This document shows positions 34,640 through 43,352 of a DNA stretch of 64,000 nt, piece by piece. How positions within the stretch are numbered: the first letter of the stretch is position 1; every line of letters begins with the position of its first letter. The notes below the pieces were generated by a model. That model was given only the letters and a program-made list of their open reading frames with translations. It was not told where the DNA came from and ran no database searches. This DNA comes from Glycomyces salinus (GTDB lineage: Bacteria > Actinomycetota > Actinomycetes > Mycobacteriales > Micromonosporaceae): positions 29,087 through 93,086 of the forward strand of contig NZ_JAELXW010000032.1 in NCBI RefSeq assembly GCF_016428645.1, read 5' to 3'. A program made the translations under genes and the position numbers.

Positions 34640-37603
34640 CTAAGGCTCGGCGAGGTATCCGCGCAGATGGGCGGCGTTGACCGCTTCGGCGCGGTTGGAC
34701 GCCTCCAGTTTCGCCATGGACCTCGACAGGTGGACGCTGACCGTCTTCTCCGAGATGTAGAGTTCCGCGCCGATCTGCCGGTTGGTCAGGCCGCGGGCGA
34801 CCAGGCGCAGCACCGCAAGCTCCCGCGGAGTCAGCGGGGACGTCGCCCGACCGGCCGAGTCCAGGCGGGCCCGCCCGGAGAGCGCGGTGATCTCGGCGAG
34901 CAGGGGCTCGGCGCCGATCTCGGCGGCGGTGCGGGCCGCCTCGGCGAGCTGGGCGGCGGCCTCGGCCCGGTCGTCGGCCTCGCCGCGTTCCAGCAGCGCC
35001 TCGGCCGCGCGCCACTGCGCGTAGGCCTGCCGATGAGGCTCGCCGTAGGAGAACGCCTCGAACACTCGGCACCACCGTCCGGGGTCGGCCGCGCCGGTCA
35101 GGCGGGACTCCTCGGCCTCGAGCTGGGCGACCCAGGCCCTGCCTTCGGGGCCGAGCGTACCGGACAGGGGCCGGCCGATCTTGAGGAAGACTCGGCTGGT
35201 CTCGGCGAGCCGCTTCCCGGTCTCGACGGCTTTGGCCGCGGTCGCCTCGTCGCCGTCGCGGCGGGCGCGCTGGGCCAGGTCGGCGGCGGCTCCGACGCCG
35301 ACGGCGCACACCGACACCCCCGCCATGTGGTAGCCGTTGATCGATTCGATTCGGGCGACCGTCCGCTCGGCGGTGGCCAGGGCCTCCTCGGGCCGGCCCC
35401 GCCAGCGGTCCAGTTCGATCCCGGACTGGCCGGCGAGGGCCAGGACCTGGCCGTCGAGCTGCCAGCGGTCGGAGAGGTAGTCGAGACGCCGGTCGGCGAC
35501 GTCGAACCGGCCCCTGGCCACGTCCACCAGCAGCACCGCGGCCGCCAGGCGGGTCATGACCAGGCCGGGCACGACGCTGGAGGCCATCTCTCCGGCGGTC
35601 TCGGCCGCGTCCCAGTCGCCGAGCATGTAGTTGCAGATGATCTGCCGCACGGCCGTCTCGGTGCCGAATGAGCTCCATTTGTAGCCGGTCTCCATGGCCC
35701 GCGACATGCCGGCGTCGAAGCGCTCCAGGGCCTCGGCGACGCGCGCGTACTCCATGAACCAGATCCCGGGGAGGAAGTGGGCGCGCAGTTCGACCTCGTT
35801 CCATCCGGTGCCCTTGACCAGGCTCAGCGCCTCCTCGGCGAACCGGAGGCATTCCTCGATCGCCCCGCCTTGGCGGACCTTGGCCGCTCCCATCGTGACC
35901 AGGGCGTCGGCCTTGGCGGCGGTGTGCGCTCCGGACCCCTCGATGGCGTCGGCGGTCTCGATCGCCAGGCGGGCCCACTCGCTTCCCAGTTCCGGCTGGT
36001 TGACGTTGAGGCGGGCCAGTATCGCCTGGACCCAGGCCTTGGTCGGGTGCGGCCGGTCGTCTTTGACCAGCTCCCACGCCTCCAGGGCCACCCGGTGGGC
36101 CTCGTCCTCGTAGCCCTCCATGACCATCAGGTGCTTGGCGTACTTGCGGCGGTAGGCCGCCGCCTGCACCGTGTCGCCGGTCCTGTCGGCCAGGGCCACG
36201 GCCGCGCTGGAATAGGACAGGGCGCGCTTGAACTCCCCGCAGGCCTCGGCCTCGCCGGCCGCCGCCATCGTCAGGCGCAGTTCCGAGGCGTCCTGGGGGC
36301 GCTCAGACTCGCTCACCCTGTCGTAGATGCGCAGGGCCCGCTCCAGGTGAAGCAGGGCCTCGGCCGGGGCGGCCAGGTCGTCGGCCTCGTCGGCGGCCTG
36401 CACCGACGCGGTCAGGGCGGTGGCCAGGTCGCCGGACTCGTAGGCGTGGTGGGCCAGCTCGGCGGCCGCGCCCGTGTTCCGGTCGTCGGCGAGGGATTCG
36501 GCGATGCGCTGGTGGTACCGGCTGCGCTCGCCCGGCAGCAGGTCGGAGTAGAGGGCCTCGCGCAGCAGCGCGTGCCGGAAGGCGTAGAGCTCGGCGCTCT
36601 TCTGGACGATGATGCCGTGGGAGATGGCCGCGCGAAGGGCCTGGTCGAGCTCGCGTTCGTGCTTGATGCCGGTCTCGTCCAGCAGCGACCAGACCGCCGC
36701 GTTCAGCCGCCGGTAGGTGAAGACGCGGCCGATGGTCGAGGCCAGGCGCACCACCTGCTGCGCCGCCTCTGGCAGGCGCTCGGTGCGGGCCAGGAGGACT
36801 TCGGCCAGTTCGAACGTGACGGTGTGGGTCTCGGCGGAGGCCAGCTCTTCGGCCAGGAAGGCGTTGCCCTCGCTGGCGGCGGCGATCTTGGAGGCGGTCT
36901 CCTCGTCCAGGCCGGAGTTGAGCTCGCGCACGAAGCTGAGCGAGACCTGGGGGGTGAACGGGTCGAGGTGGAGGCGCTGCACGGCGGGAAGGCGCACCAG
37001 TTCGGCCAGGAGCGGGCGCAGCGGGTGGCTGCGGTGGAGCGCGTCGGAGCGGTAGGTGCCGATGATGAGGATGCGCTGGTCGACCAGGCGGGAGGTCAGG
37101 AACGCCAGCAGGTCGCGGCTGGAGCGGTCGGCCCAGTGGAGGTCCTCGATGAACAGGACGAGGGGGCGCTCGGCGGCGAGTTCGGCCAGAGCGGCGTGGA
37201 GGGCCTCGAACAGGCCCAGGCGGCCCAGTTCGCCCTCGGCAGCCTGGGCCTGGCCGGGCAGGAGGGTGCGCAGGCCGCGGTGGCGTTCGATCAGTTCGGG
37301 GCGCAGGCGCGAGAGGGTGCCGACCGCCTCGGCGAACGGCAGGTAGGGCAGGGCCGAGTCGGCGGTGTCGAGGCAGTGCCCGGTGACGGCGAGGGCGCCG
37401 TCACCGGCACTGGCGTTGAATTCGTGCAGTAGGCGCGACTTGCCCACTCCGGCGTCGCCGGAGACGATGACCGCCGCCGGTCGCCCGGAGCCGGCCTTGT
37501 CGAGCGCGTCGCGCAGGGTCGCGAGTTCGCCCTCGCGGGCGAAGAGCGGGAGATCGGAACCGAGGCGCGGCATGTCCATAAGCATGACATGAACCTCTGA
37601 CAT
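34640..37603 (-). CDS. large ATP-binding LuxR-family regulator (LAL type)
   Basis: 987 aa. The N-terminal AAA_16 module has Walker A GDAGVGKS (residues 49-56) and Walker B LVLFIEDLHWAD. A long TPR-like helical middle follows, with a C-terminal LuxR HTH LTPRELAVLRLVARGLTNRQIG, then ISEKTVSVHLSRSMAKL. Such LAL regulators usually activate secondary-metabolism or catabolic genes. ATG 37603 is taken, but Met codons at residues 7, 9 and 11 are also possible. Its nearest downstream genes are the multicopper oxidase and, beyond a terminator, none on this strand, so the oxidase is a possible target. Confidence 0.9.
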   Translation of the reverse strand: MSEVHVMLMDMPRLGSDLPLFAREGELATLRDALDKAGSGRPAAVIVSGDAGVGKSRLLHEFNASAGDGALAVTGHCLDTADSALPYLPFAEAVGTLSRLRPELIERHRGLRTLLPGQAQAAEGELGRLGLFEALHAALAELAAERPLVLFIEDLHWADRSSRDLLAFLTSRLVDQRILIIGTYRSDALHRSHPLRPLLAELVRLPAVQRLHLDPFTPQVSLSFVRELNSGLDEETASKIAAASEGNAFLAEELASAETHTVTFELAEVLLARTERLPEAAQQVVRLASTIGRVFTYRRLNAAVWSLLDETGIKHERELDQALRAAISHGIIVQKSAELYAFRHALLREALYSDLLPGERSRYHQRIAESLADDRNTGAAAELAHHAYESGDLATALTASVQAADEADDLAAPAEALLHLERALRIYDRVSESERPQDASELRLTMAAAGEAEACGEFKRALSYSSAAVALADRTGDTVQAAAYRRKYAKHLMVMEGYEDEAHRVALEAWELVKDDRPHPTKAWVQAILARLNVNQPELGSEWARLAIETADAIEGSGAHTAAKADALVTMGAAKVRQGGAIEECLRFAEEALSLVKGTGWNEVELRAHFLPGIWFMEYARVAEALERFDAGMSRAMETGYKWSSFGTETAVRQIICNYMLGDWDAAETAGEMASSVVPGLVMTRLAAAVLLVDVARGRFDVADRRLDYLSDRWQLDGQVLALAGQSGIELDRWRGRPEEALATAERTVARIESINGYHMAGVSVCAVGVGAAADLAQRARRDGDEATAAKAVETGKRLAETSRVFLKIGRPLSGTLGPEGRAWVAQLEAEESRLTGAADPGRWCRVFEAFSYGEPHRQAYAQWRAAEALLERGEADDRAEAAAQLAEAARTAAEIGAEPLLAEITALSGRARLDSAGRATSPLTPRELAVLRLVARGLTNRQIGAELYISEKTVSVHLSRSMAKLEASNRAEAVNAAHLRGYLAEP

Positions 37604-37613
37604 TCCGGTCTCT

Positions 37614-37814
37614 TTATTTCGCCAGGCGGTAGTGCCCGGCTCTATGCTCGGGGCGTCCCTCGTTGCGGCGCAGGGCCTTCGCCATGCGGGTGGCCAGGCC
37701 GGGGCGCCGGGAGCCGCTCTTCTTGGCGAGGGCGGCGGTGCGCGCGGCCTCGGCCTCGGCGATGAGCTCGCTGGAACGGGCCTGGTACAGGTAGTGGAGT
37801 TCGAAGTCGTTCAC
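37614..37814 (-). CDS. small hypothetical protein upstream of the LuxR-type gene
   Basis: 66 aa. GTG 37814 has GAGGAGA 4 nt upstream and gives NDFELHYLYQARSSELI, an opening that recurs in short actinobacterial proteins of unknown function. A helical Glu/Ala stretch (AEAEAARTAALA) and an Arg/Lys-rich C-terminus follow. It ends 10 nt before the LuxR-type regulator and is therefore its operon partner. The longer frame to 37898 is not supported. The 148-nt gap to msrA contains short CCCTTAC repeats (37909, 37940) and a small hairpin (GCGGCC-GGA-GGCCGC), possibly promoter elements. Confidence 0.7.
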   Translation of the reverse strand: MNDFELHYLYQARSSELIAEAEAARTAALAKKSGSRRPGLATRMAKALRRNEGRPEHRAGHYRLAK

Positions 37815-37962
37815 GGTCTCTCCTCGGTGTCGTTTCCGTTGACACCAAGTCTTCGGCTGAGGGGCCGAGGACCGCATCAGCACATCGCGTCCGAACACCC
37901 CTTAGGGGCCCTTACTTCCGCGGCCGGAGGCCGCTAAGCCCCTTACCCGACCGCTGAGGGCC

Positions 37963-38583
37963 TTACGAACGCGGCGGAAGCTGCTCCTGCTGGGCCGGGA
38001 CCTGGTCCTGGCGGACGACCCCGGTCGGACATGACAGCCCGTTGGGCCCATGGTTGCAGTAGCCGTTCGGGTTGTGGAACAGGTACTGCTGGTGGTAGTC
38101 CTCGGCCAGCCAGTACGGCCCGGCCGCCTGGATCGAGGTGGTGATCGGGCCCAGGCCGGACGCCTTCACCGCCGGCTCGAAGGCCCGTTTGACCGCCTCG
38201 GCGGTCTCGGCCTGCTCGGGCGTGGTCGTGAAGATCGCCGAGCGGTACTGGGAGCCGATGTCGTTGCCCTGCCGCATGCCCTGGGTCGGGTCGTGGTTCT
38301 CGAAGAACACCTTCAGCAGCTGCTCGTAGGGGACCTGCTCGGGGTCGTAGACGACCCGGACGGCCTCCGCGTGCCCGGTCAGGCCGGTGCACACCTGCTC
38401 GTAGGTCGGGTTCTCGGTGTTCCCGCCCATGTACCCCACCGAGGTGGTCCACACTCCGGGCGTCTGCCAGAACAGCCGCTCGGCGCCCCAGAAGCAGCCC
38501 ATCGCGAAGTACGCGATCGCCGACTCCCCCGGGGCTTGGCCCTCGATCGGGTGGTGAAGGACGGGGTGGGTCTTGGTGGTCAT
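37963..38583 (-). CDS. msrA: peptide-methionine (S)-S-oxide reductase MsrA
   Basis: 206 aa. AMGCFWGAERLFW with C30 the catalytic Cys, SVGYMGGNTENPTYEQVCTGLTGH, VFFENHDPTQ and GSQYRSAIF are the MsrA core. The C-terminal pair C176 and C185 (YCNHGPNGLSC) are the recycling cysteines. It repairs methionine-S-sulphoxide in oxidised proteins using thioredoxin. ATG 38583 is preceded by CACACT with 6 nt between, so it may be leaderless; the frame to 38724 reads as Arg-rich noise. Confidence 0.94.
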   Translation of the reverse strand: MTTKTHPVLHHPIEGQAPGESAIAYFAMGCFWGAERLFWQTPGVWTTSVGYMGGNTENPTYEQVCTGLTGHAEAVRVVYDPEQVPYEQLLKVFFENHDPTQGMRQGNDIGSQYRSAIFTTTPEQAETAEAVKRAFEPAVKASGLGPITTSIQAAGPYWLAEDYHQQYLFHNPNGYCNHGPNGLSCPTGVVRQDQVPAQQEQLPPRS

Positions 38584-38792
38584 CGGGCAAGTGTGGCACG
38601 GAAGGAAACACCTCGCCAGAAACGAAACGAAACTTCCGCTTAAGCGCCGACCAGGACCACCAGTTCGTCGGTCCGTTCCGGCCTCGTGCGGAGTCGGCCA
38701 GCGACTCACCGGCCGATCCCCCAAGGGCGCACGCGGTCGCGGAGGGCGAATGACGGTCGCCCGGGTCCAGGCCAGTGGGTTAGCGTGAGCCG

Positions 38793-39182
38793 ATGGTTTC
38801 CAAGATTCGCCAAGTAGCGTTCGACTGCCGGGACTCCTACACGCTCTCGAAGTTCTGGGAGCAGATCACCGGCTGGTCCGAAGACCCCGACGACCCCAAT
38901 CTTCCCGAGCACGAGGAGAACTACATCGGCCCCGAGGACGGCAGCAGTGGGTTGATCTTCCTGAACGTCCCCGAAGGCAAGCAGATCAAGAACCGCCTGC
39001 ACCTGGATCTGTGGCCCGAGGACCGCACCCGGGACGAGGAGGTCGAGCGCGTCCTCGCCCTCGGCGCGACGATGGTCGACGACCGGCGCACCGCGGACGG
39101 CAGGGGCTGGGCGGTCCTGGCCGACCCGGAGGGCAACGAGTTCTGCATCCTGCGCTCCGAGGCCGAGCGCCGGAACGATTGA
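38793..39182 (+). CDS. VOC-superfamily (glyoxalase-like) protein
   Basis: 129 aa, two beta-alpha-beta-beta-beta units: IRQVAFDCRDSYTLSKFWEQITGW and NRLHLDLWPEDRTRDEEVERVLALGA, closing with VLADPEGNEFCIL. These are Glyoxalase_6-type signatures. Candidate metal ligands are His in LHLDL and Glu in EGNEF; the enzyme class (isomerase, dioxygenase or resistance protein) cannot be assigned. ATG 38793 is preceded by TAGCGT (38781-38786) with a 6-nt spacer and no ribosome site, i.e. a leaderless promoter. It is followed by a hairpin terminator. Confidence 0.83.
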   Translation: MVSKIRQVAFDCRDSYTLSKFWEQITGWSEDPDDPNLPEHEENYIGPEDGSSGLIFLNVPEGKQIKNRLHLDLWPEDRTRDEEVERVLALGATMVDDRRTADGRGWAVLADPEGNEFCILRSEAERRND

Positions 39183-39186
39183 GCGG

Positions 39187-39213
39187 GGGCCGACGGGCAT
39201 CGCCCGCCGGCCC
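39187..39213. terminator. bidirectional terminator
   Basis: 12-bp stem with one A-C mismatch (39187-39198 with 39202-39213) and an ATC loop, between the converging VOC and mini-protein genes. Confidence 0.75.
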
Positions 39214-39235
39214 GGGAAGCCTGACCGAGGGGTCC

Positions 39236-39502
39236 TTACTCCTTTTCGACCATCGTGTCGAGTTTGCCGTCGCCGCTCGAGTCGACCGCCGCGGCGTCGA
39301 ACTTGCCGTCGCCGTTGTGGTCGAGCAGCACGTTGTCGATCGCCCCGTCGCCGTCGGCGTCGACGGCTTTCATGTCGGCGACGCCGTCGTCGTCGATGTC
39401 CACGTGGTACTCGACGGAGCCGTCCTCGTTGCGGCGCACGCCGACCGTCTCATCGTGACCGTCACCGGTGATGTCCATCTTGTGTACTTCGTCGAAGCCC
39501 AT
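39236..39502 (-). CDS. mini-protein made of EF-hand/dockerin-like Asp repeats
   Basis: 88 aa composed almost wholly of five calcium-loop-like repeats: DITGDGHDETVGV, DIDDDGVADMKAV, DADGDGAIDNVLL, DHNGDGKFDAAAV and DSSGDGKLDTMV. Each carries the D-x-[DN]-x-D-G spacing. No signal peptide or membrane segment precedes them, so the protein is predicted to be cytoplasmic, unlike dockerins or thrombospondin type 3 repeats. ATG 39502 has AGGGG about 9 nt upstream, and a TATCGT -10 box is at 39542-39547 (minus strand). It could be a calcium buffer or sensor; the function is unknown. Confidence 0.75.
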   Translation of the reverse strand: MGFDEVHKMDITGDGHDETVGVRRNEDGSVEYHVDIDDDGVADMKAVDADGDGAIDNVLLDHNGDGKFDAAAVDSSGDGKLDTMVEKE

Positions 39503-39547
39503 GAGGCAACCCCTAAATGAAGAAGGTACGGGATGAATGCACGATAG

Positions 39548-39567
39548 CGTGGCTATGCATGGCCACG
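39548..39567. promoter_or_regulatory. 20-bp palindrome between the mini-protein and metB
   Basis: CGTGGCTATGCATGGCCACG matches its own complement at 18 of 20 positions. It lies between the TATCGT box of the mini-protein (minus strand, 39542-39547) and the TAGCGT box of metB (39583-39588), a classical operator position. The protein that binds is unknown. Confidence 0.6.
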
Positions 39568-39595
39568 GTCGGGCGCGTCGGTTAGCGTTAGGGGC

Positions 39596-40744
39596 ATGCA
39601 CGACCGCCAAGGATTCTCCACGCGAGCGATACACGCCGGCCAGGAGCCCGACCCGCTGACCGGGGCGGTCGTCCCCCCGATCTACGCGACCTCCACCTAC
39701 AAGCAGGACGGCGTCGGCGGCCTGCGCGGCGGCTACGAGTACTCGCGCTCGGGCAACCCCACCCGCACGGCCCTGGAGACCTGCCTGGCGTCCCTCGAAT
39801 CCGGCTCGCGCGGCTTCGCGTTCGCCTCCGGCCTGGCCGCCGAGGACACCATCCTGCGGGCGCTGCTGGAGCCCGGCGACCACGTGGTCATCCCCGACGA
39901 CGCCTACGGCGGCACGTACCGCCTGTTCGACAAGGTCGCCAAGCGCTGGGGCCTGCGCTACTCGCCGGCACCCATCACCGACCTGGCCGCCGTCACGGCC
40001 CTGATGAGCTCGGGCACCCGCATGATCTGGGCCGAGACGCCCACCAACCCGCTGCTCAACATCGCCGACATCGCGGCCCTGGCCGAACTGGCCCACGCCC
40101 ACGGCGCGCTGCTGGTCGTCGACAACACCTTCGCCAGCCCCTACCTCCAGCAGCCGCTGACGCTCGGCGCCGACGTCGTCGTCCACTCCACCACCAAGTA
40201 CCTCGGCGGCCACTCCGACGTGGTCGGCGGCGCGATCGTGGTCGACGACGAGGCCCTGGCCGAGCCGATCGCGTTCCACCACAACTCGATGGGCGCGATC
40301 GCCGGGCCCTTCGACTCCTGGCTGACCCTCCGCGGGATCAAGACCCTCGCCGCGCGCATGGACCGCCACTGCGACAACGCCGAGGCCGTCGCCGAATACC
40401 TGGTCGGGCACGAGGCGGTCACCGAGGTCCGCTACCCGGGCCTGACCTCCCACCCCGGCCACGACGTGGCCGGCAAGCAGATGCGCCGCTACGGGGGTAT
40501 GGTCTCCTTCCGCTGCAAGGCCGGCGAGGCCGCCGCCGTCGAGGTGTGCGACCGCGCCGAAGTGTTCACCCTCGGCGAGTCCCTCGGGGGCGTCGAGTCC
40601 CTCATCGAACATCCGGGTCGCATGACCCACGCCTCGGCCGCCGGCTCCGAGCTGGAGGTCCCCGCCGACCTCGTCCGACTCTCCGTCGGCATCGAGGACC
40701 TCGACGACCTCCTGTCCGATCTGCGGCAGGCCCTGCGGGGCTGA
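39596..40744 (+). CDS. metB: cystathionine gamma-synthase / gamma-lyase family enzyme
   Basis: 382 aa, PLP Cys/Met-metabolism family. YEYSRSGNPTRTALE, FASGLAAEDTIL, DDAYGGTYRLF, WAETPTNPLLN, and VVHSTTKYLGGHSD with K201 the PLP Lys; the end SLGGVESLIEHPGRMTHA fits the MetB branch, which joins O-succinyl/acetyl-homoserine to cysteine. A gamma-lyase role cannot be excluded by eye. ATG 39596 is 7 nt after TAGCGT (39583-39588), with no ribosome site: leaderless. It may share control with the divergent mini-protein through the palindrome upstream. Confidence 0.88.
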   Translation: MHDRQGFSTRAIHAGQEPDPLTGAVVPPIYATSTYKQDGVGGLRGGYEYSRSGNPTRTALETCLASLESGSRGFAFASGLAAEDTILRALLEPGDHVVIPDDAYGGTYRLFDKVAKRWGLRYSPAPITDLAAVTALMSSGTRMIWAETPTNPLLNIADIAALAELAHAHGALLVVDNTFASPYLQQPLTLGADVVVHSTTKYLGGHSDVVGGAIVVDDEALAEPIAFHHNSMGAIAGPFDSWLTLRGIKTLAARMDRHCDNAEAVAEYLVGHEAVTEVRYPGLTSHPGHDVAGKQMRRYGGMVSFRCKAGEAAAVEVCDRAEVFTLGESLGGVESLIEHPGRMTHASAAGSELEVPADLVRLSVGIEDLDDLLSDLRQALRG

Positions 40745-40785
40745 GGGAATCGGCACGGACACCCCATCTTCAGAAAGGACGAGTC

Positions 40786-42159
40786 GTGAGCTGGTCGGGA
40801 AAAACCGCGCAGCAGATAGCCAAAGCGGTCCGCCGAGGCGACGCCGACGCCGCCGTCGTCGTCGACCACCACCTGCGCCGCATCGAGGACTACAGTGCGT
40901 CGGATCAGGCCCTGACCGGAGTGCGCAAGGTCGAATCCCTGGCCGAGGCCGCCGCGGTCGACGAGATCGAAGACCACTCGGCGCTGCCCGCGGCAGGCGT
41001 CCCCGTGGCCGTGTGCGAGCAGCTCCCGGTCGCCGGGCACGCCCCGCGCCTGGGCTCGAACGCCACCGTCCTGCCGATCGCCGACTCCGACCACCGGGCG
41101 GTGCAGCGCATCAGAGGCGCCGGCGCGGTCGTGGTCGGCTTCGGTCGCTCCTCTGAGCTGGGTCTGTGGCCGGCCACCGACGACGACGGCAACGTCCCGG
41201 CCGGCCCGTGGCGACCCGACCGCGGCGTCGGCGGGCCCAGCGGCGGCACCGCCCTGGCCGTGGCGTTCGGCGCGGCCCCCATCGGGATCGGCATCGACGG
41301 CCCCGGCTCTGCCGGGGGCGTCCGCACCGCCGCCGCGGCGTGCGGCATCCTCGCCTACAGCCCCGAGCACGTCCCGGCCGACATCAACGCCGACCCCGAC
41401 CAATGGCTGGTCGGGAACGTCGGCGTCATGGCCACCACCGTCGACGACGCGGCCCTGGCGCTGGCCGCGCTCACCCACCGCTCCCCGCGCGCGACCGGCG
41501 ACCCGGGACGGCTGCGCATCGCCGCGACCGCCTCCACGCCGCTCCCGGCCCGCGTCGACGACGAGTCCACCAAGGCCGTCCTCAAGGCCGTCCGGTGCCT
41601 GACCGACCTCGGGCACGACACCTTCCGCGCCCGCCCCAAGTTCGGCCCCCGCCTCACCTCCGCCTCCTCCGGCGCCTGGTCCTGCGCGGCCTACCTCCGC
41701 AGCCTCAAATGCGGCCCCGACGGACTCCAGCGCCGCACCCGCCGCCTCGTCTCCGTCGGCGAGAAGACCTACCTGCGCGGCCTCTTCGGCGGCGTCCTCG
41801 GCGACGGCGGACGCGTCCGCCGCCACCTCGAGGACTGGTTCGACTCCGGCGACTTCGACCTCCTGGTCACCCCGGGCATGCCGGGACCGCCCGCCGCCGC
41901 CGAGGCATGGTCGACCCAGAGCCTGCGCTCCAACGTCGCCCACCTGGCCCAGGCCGCGGCCTTCACCGCTCCCTTCGGCCTCGCGGGCCTGCCCGCGATG
42001 ATCGTCCCGATCGGCATGAGGGGCGACGGCGTCCCGGCCACCGTCCAACTGGTCGGCCCGCCCGGCTCCACCGGCCGCCTCTTCGACATCGCGGCCGGCC
42101 TGGTGGCCAAACTCCGCCCCCGCCGCTACGCCCCCGGCCTGTCCTGGGACGAGAACTGA
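40786..42159 (+). CDS. amidase-signature protein lacking the catalytic lysine
   Basis: 457 aa, start GTG 40786 with AAAGGA upstream, 41 nt after metB. The amidase-signature region is recognisable as VGGPSGGTALAVAFG (residues 148-162) and GIDGPGSAGGVR (169-180), keeping the two Ser (S152, S175) of the Ser-cisSer-Lys triad. In the strand that normally reads G-x-P-V-A-V-K-D, this protein has GVPVAVCEQ, so the catalytic Lys is replaced by C77. The C-terminus LAGLPAMIVPIGMRGDGVPATVQ is standard. It is probably inactive as an ordinary amidase, or altered in chemistry. Confidence 0.75.
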   Translation: MSWSGKTAQQIAKAVRRGDADAAVVVDHHLRRIEDYSASDQALTGVRKVESLAEAAAVDEIEDHSALPAAGVPVAVCEQLPVAGHAPRLGSNATVLPIADSDHRAVQRIRGAGAVVVGFGRSSELGLWPATDDDGNVPAGPWRPDRGVGGPSGGTALAVAFGAAPIGIGIDGPGSAGGVRTAAAACGILAYSPEHVPADINADPDQWLVGNVGVMATTVDDAALALAALTHRSPRATGDPGRLRIAATASTPLPARVDDESTKAVLKAVRCLTDLGHDTFRARPKFGPRLTSASSGAWSCAAYLRSLKCGPDGLQRRTRRLVSVGEKTYLRGLFGGVLGDGGRVRRHLEDWFDSGDFDLLVTPGMPGPPAAAEAWSTQSLRSNVAHLAQAAAFTAPFGLAGLPAMIVPIGMRGDGVPATVQLVGPPGSTGRLFDIAAGLVAKLRPRRYAPGLSWDEN

Positions 42160-42244
42160 CCGAACATCTCCTCTGGCGCGGCCGCGTCGCCGTGCGCGCC
42201 TTGGCGACACCGGTTCGGGGGAGATCCCGGGGTATCCTCGCCTG

Positions 42245-43117
42245 ATGGGATTCGTGCGAGCGGCCGGCACCGACTTCGGCTACGACCGGGCGGGCCGGGG
42301 ACCGACGATCGTGCTCATCCACGGCGACCTGGCGGATCGCCGACTGTGGGACGAGCAGTTCGCCGCCCTGGCCGTCGACCATGACGTGATCCGCTACGAC
42401 CGACGCGGTTGGGGCGCCACCGCTTCGGGAACCGGGGAGTTCTCCCATCGCGACGACCTGCTGGCACTGCTGGACGCGCTCGGTGTCGAGAGGGCGGTGC
42501 TGGCGGGCAACTCGATGGGCGGCGGGCACGCCGTCGCGGCGGCGCTGAAGGCACCCGAGCGCGTCACCGGACTGGTCCTGGTGTCCGCGGGTCTGCCCGG
42601 CCACCGGTGGCCGCAGTCGTTCCTCGAACAGGCCCGCGCTCGCATGCTCGGCACCGTCCCCGAGGAGCGGATGTCGCGGTACCGCGCCGGTGAGGGCGCA
42701 CAAGTGGACGAGCTCGAGGACGACCTCGACGCCTATGTGAAAGCCCACCTCCGCTGGATGGTGGCCGGGCCCGATCGCACCGAGTTCGACCTGCCGGCCG
42801 CGGCCTGGGACCGTGCGGTGGAGATGTTCCGCGATCATGTCCGCCGCTCCTGGACCGGTCCGAGCGCGGCCGAGCGCGCCCCCGATCCGGCGCCCGAGCC
42901 GCACCTCGACCGCATCGACGCCCCGACACTGGTCGTCAACGGCCTGGCTGACGTGCCGGAGGTCCAGGCCGTCTCCGACCTGCTCTCCAGCCGCATTCCG
43001 GGCGCCGAACGGGTCGATCTGTCGCATACCGGCCACGCCGCCCCGCTGGAGCGGCCGCTCGAGCTGACCGCTCGACTGCGGCAGTTCCTGGACGCCCGCG
43101 TCCCACGCCAGGCGTGA
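42245..43117 (+). CDS. alpha/beta hydrolase
   Basis: 290 aa. VLIHGDLADRRLWDEQF, RYDRRGWGATA, AGNSMGGGHA (nucleophile elbow with Ser), NGLADVPEVQA (acid strand) and SHTGHAAPLERP (catalytic His) give a complete hydrolase triad. It resembles small cytosolic esterases/haloperoxidase-like hydrolases; the substrate is unknown. ATG 42245 follows TATCCT (42233-42238) by 6 nt, without a ribosome site, again a leaderless promoter. Confidence 0.88.
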   Translation: MGFVRAAGTDFGYDRAGRGPTIVLIHGDLADRRLWDEQFAALAVDHDVIRYDRRGWGATASGTGEFSHRDDLLALLDALGVERAVLAGNSMGGGHAVAAALKAPERVTGLVLVSAGLPGHRWPQSFLEQARARMLGTVPEERMSRYRAGEGAQVDELEDDLDAYVKAHLRWMVAGPDRTEFDLPAAAWDRAVEMFRDHVRRSWTGPSAAERAPDPAPEPHLDRIDAPTLVVNGLADVPEVQAVSDLLSSRIPGAERVDLSHTGHAAPLERPLELTARLRQFLDARVPRQA

Positions 43118-43199
43118 CCGGCGTCTCGCGCCCCTCCCTGGGGCCGACCTTCAACCCTGTGTAAACTAGTCCCGGTTCCGCCACTACGGAACGAACCAA

Positions 43200-43275
43200 G
43201 GGGCTTTGGCGCAGTTGGTAGCGCGTTTCCATGGCATGGAAAAGGTCAGGGGTTCGAATCCCCTAAGCTCCACCA
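43200..43275 (+). tRNA. tRNA-Ala (anticodon GGC)
   Basis: The full cloverleaf folds by eye: acceptor GGGGCTT (43200-43206) with AAGCTCC (43265-43271), D stem GCGC/GCGC, anticodon stem TTTCC/GGAAA around loop ATGGCAT with GGC at 34-36, and T stem AGGGG/CCCCT around TTCGAAT. CCA is encoded (43273-43275). The third acceptor pair is G-T, the G3-U70 identity element of alanine tRNA, which agrees with the anticodon (decodes GCC). A TAAACT -10 box is at 43162-43167 and a small hairpin (43175-43192) sits just before the 5' end. Confidence 0.97.
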
Positions 43276-43284
43276 ACAGAAACA

Positions 43285-43316
43285 CCCCCGGTGACAGTTC
43301 GCCGGGGGCGTTTTTT
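43285..43316 (+). terminator. intrinsic terminator of the tRNA
   Basis: CCCCCGG (43285-43291) pairs with CCGGGGG (43302-43308), followed by CG and six T. It is the only terminator in the window with a true T-run. Confidence 0.9.
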
Positions 43317-43352
43317 GACCGCTGAGGGACCCAAGCTGTTCGGAGCGGGCCG

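Noticed and set aside
39500..39600. SAM riboswitch upstream of metB
   Set aside because: The -10 box is only 7 nt before the start codon, leaving no leader for an aptamer.
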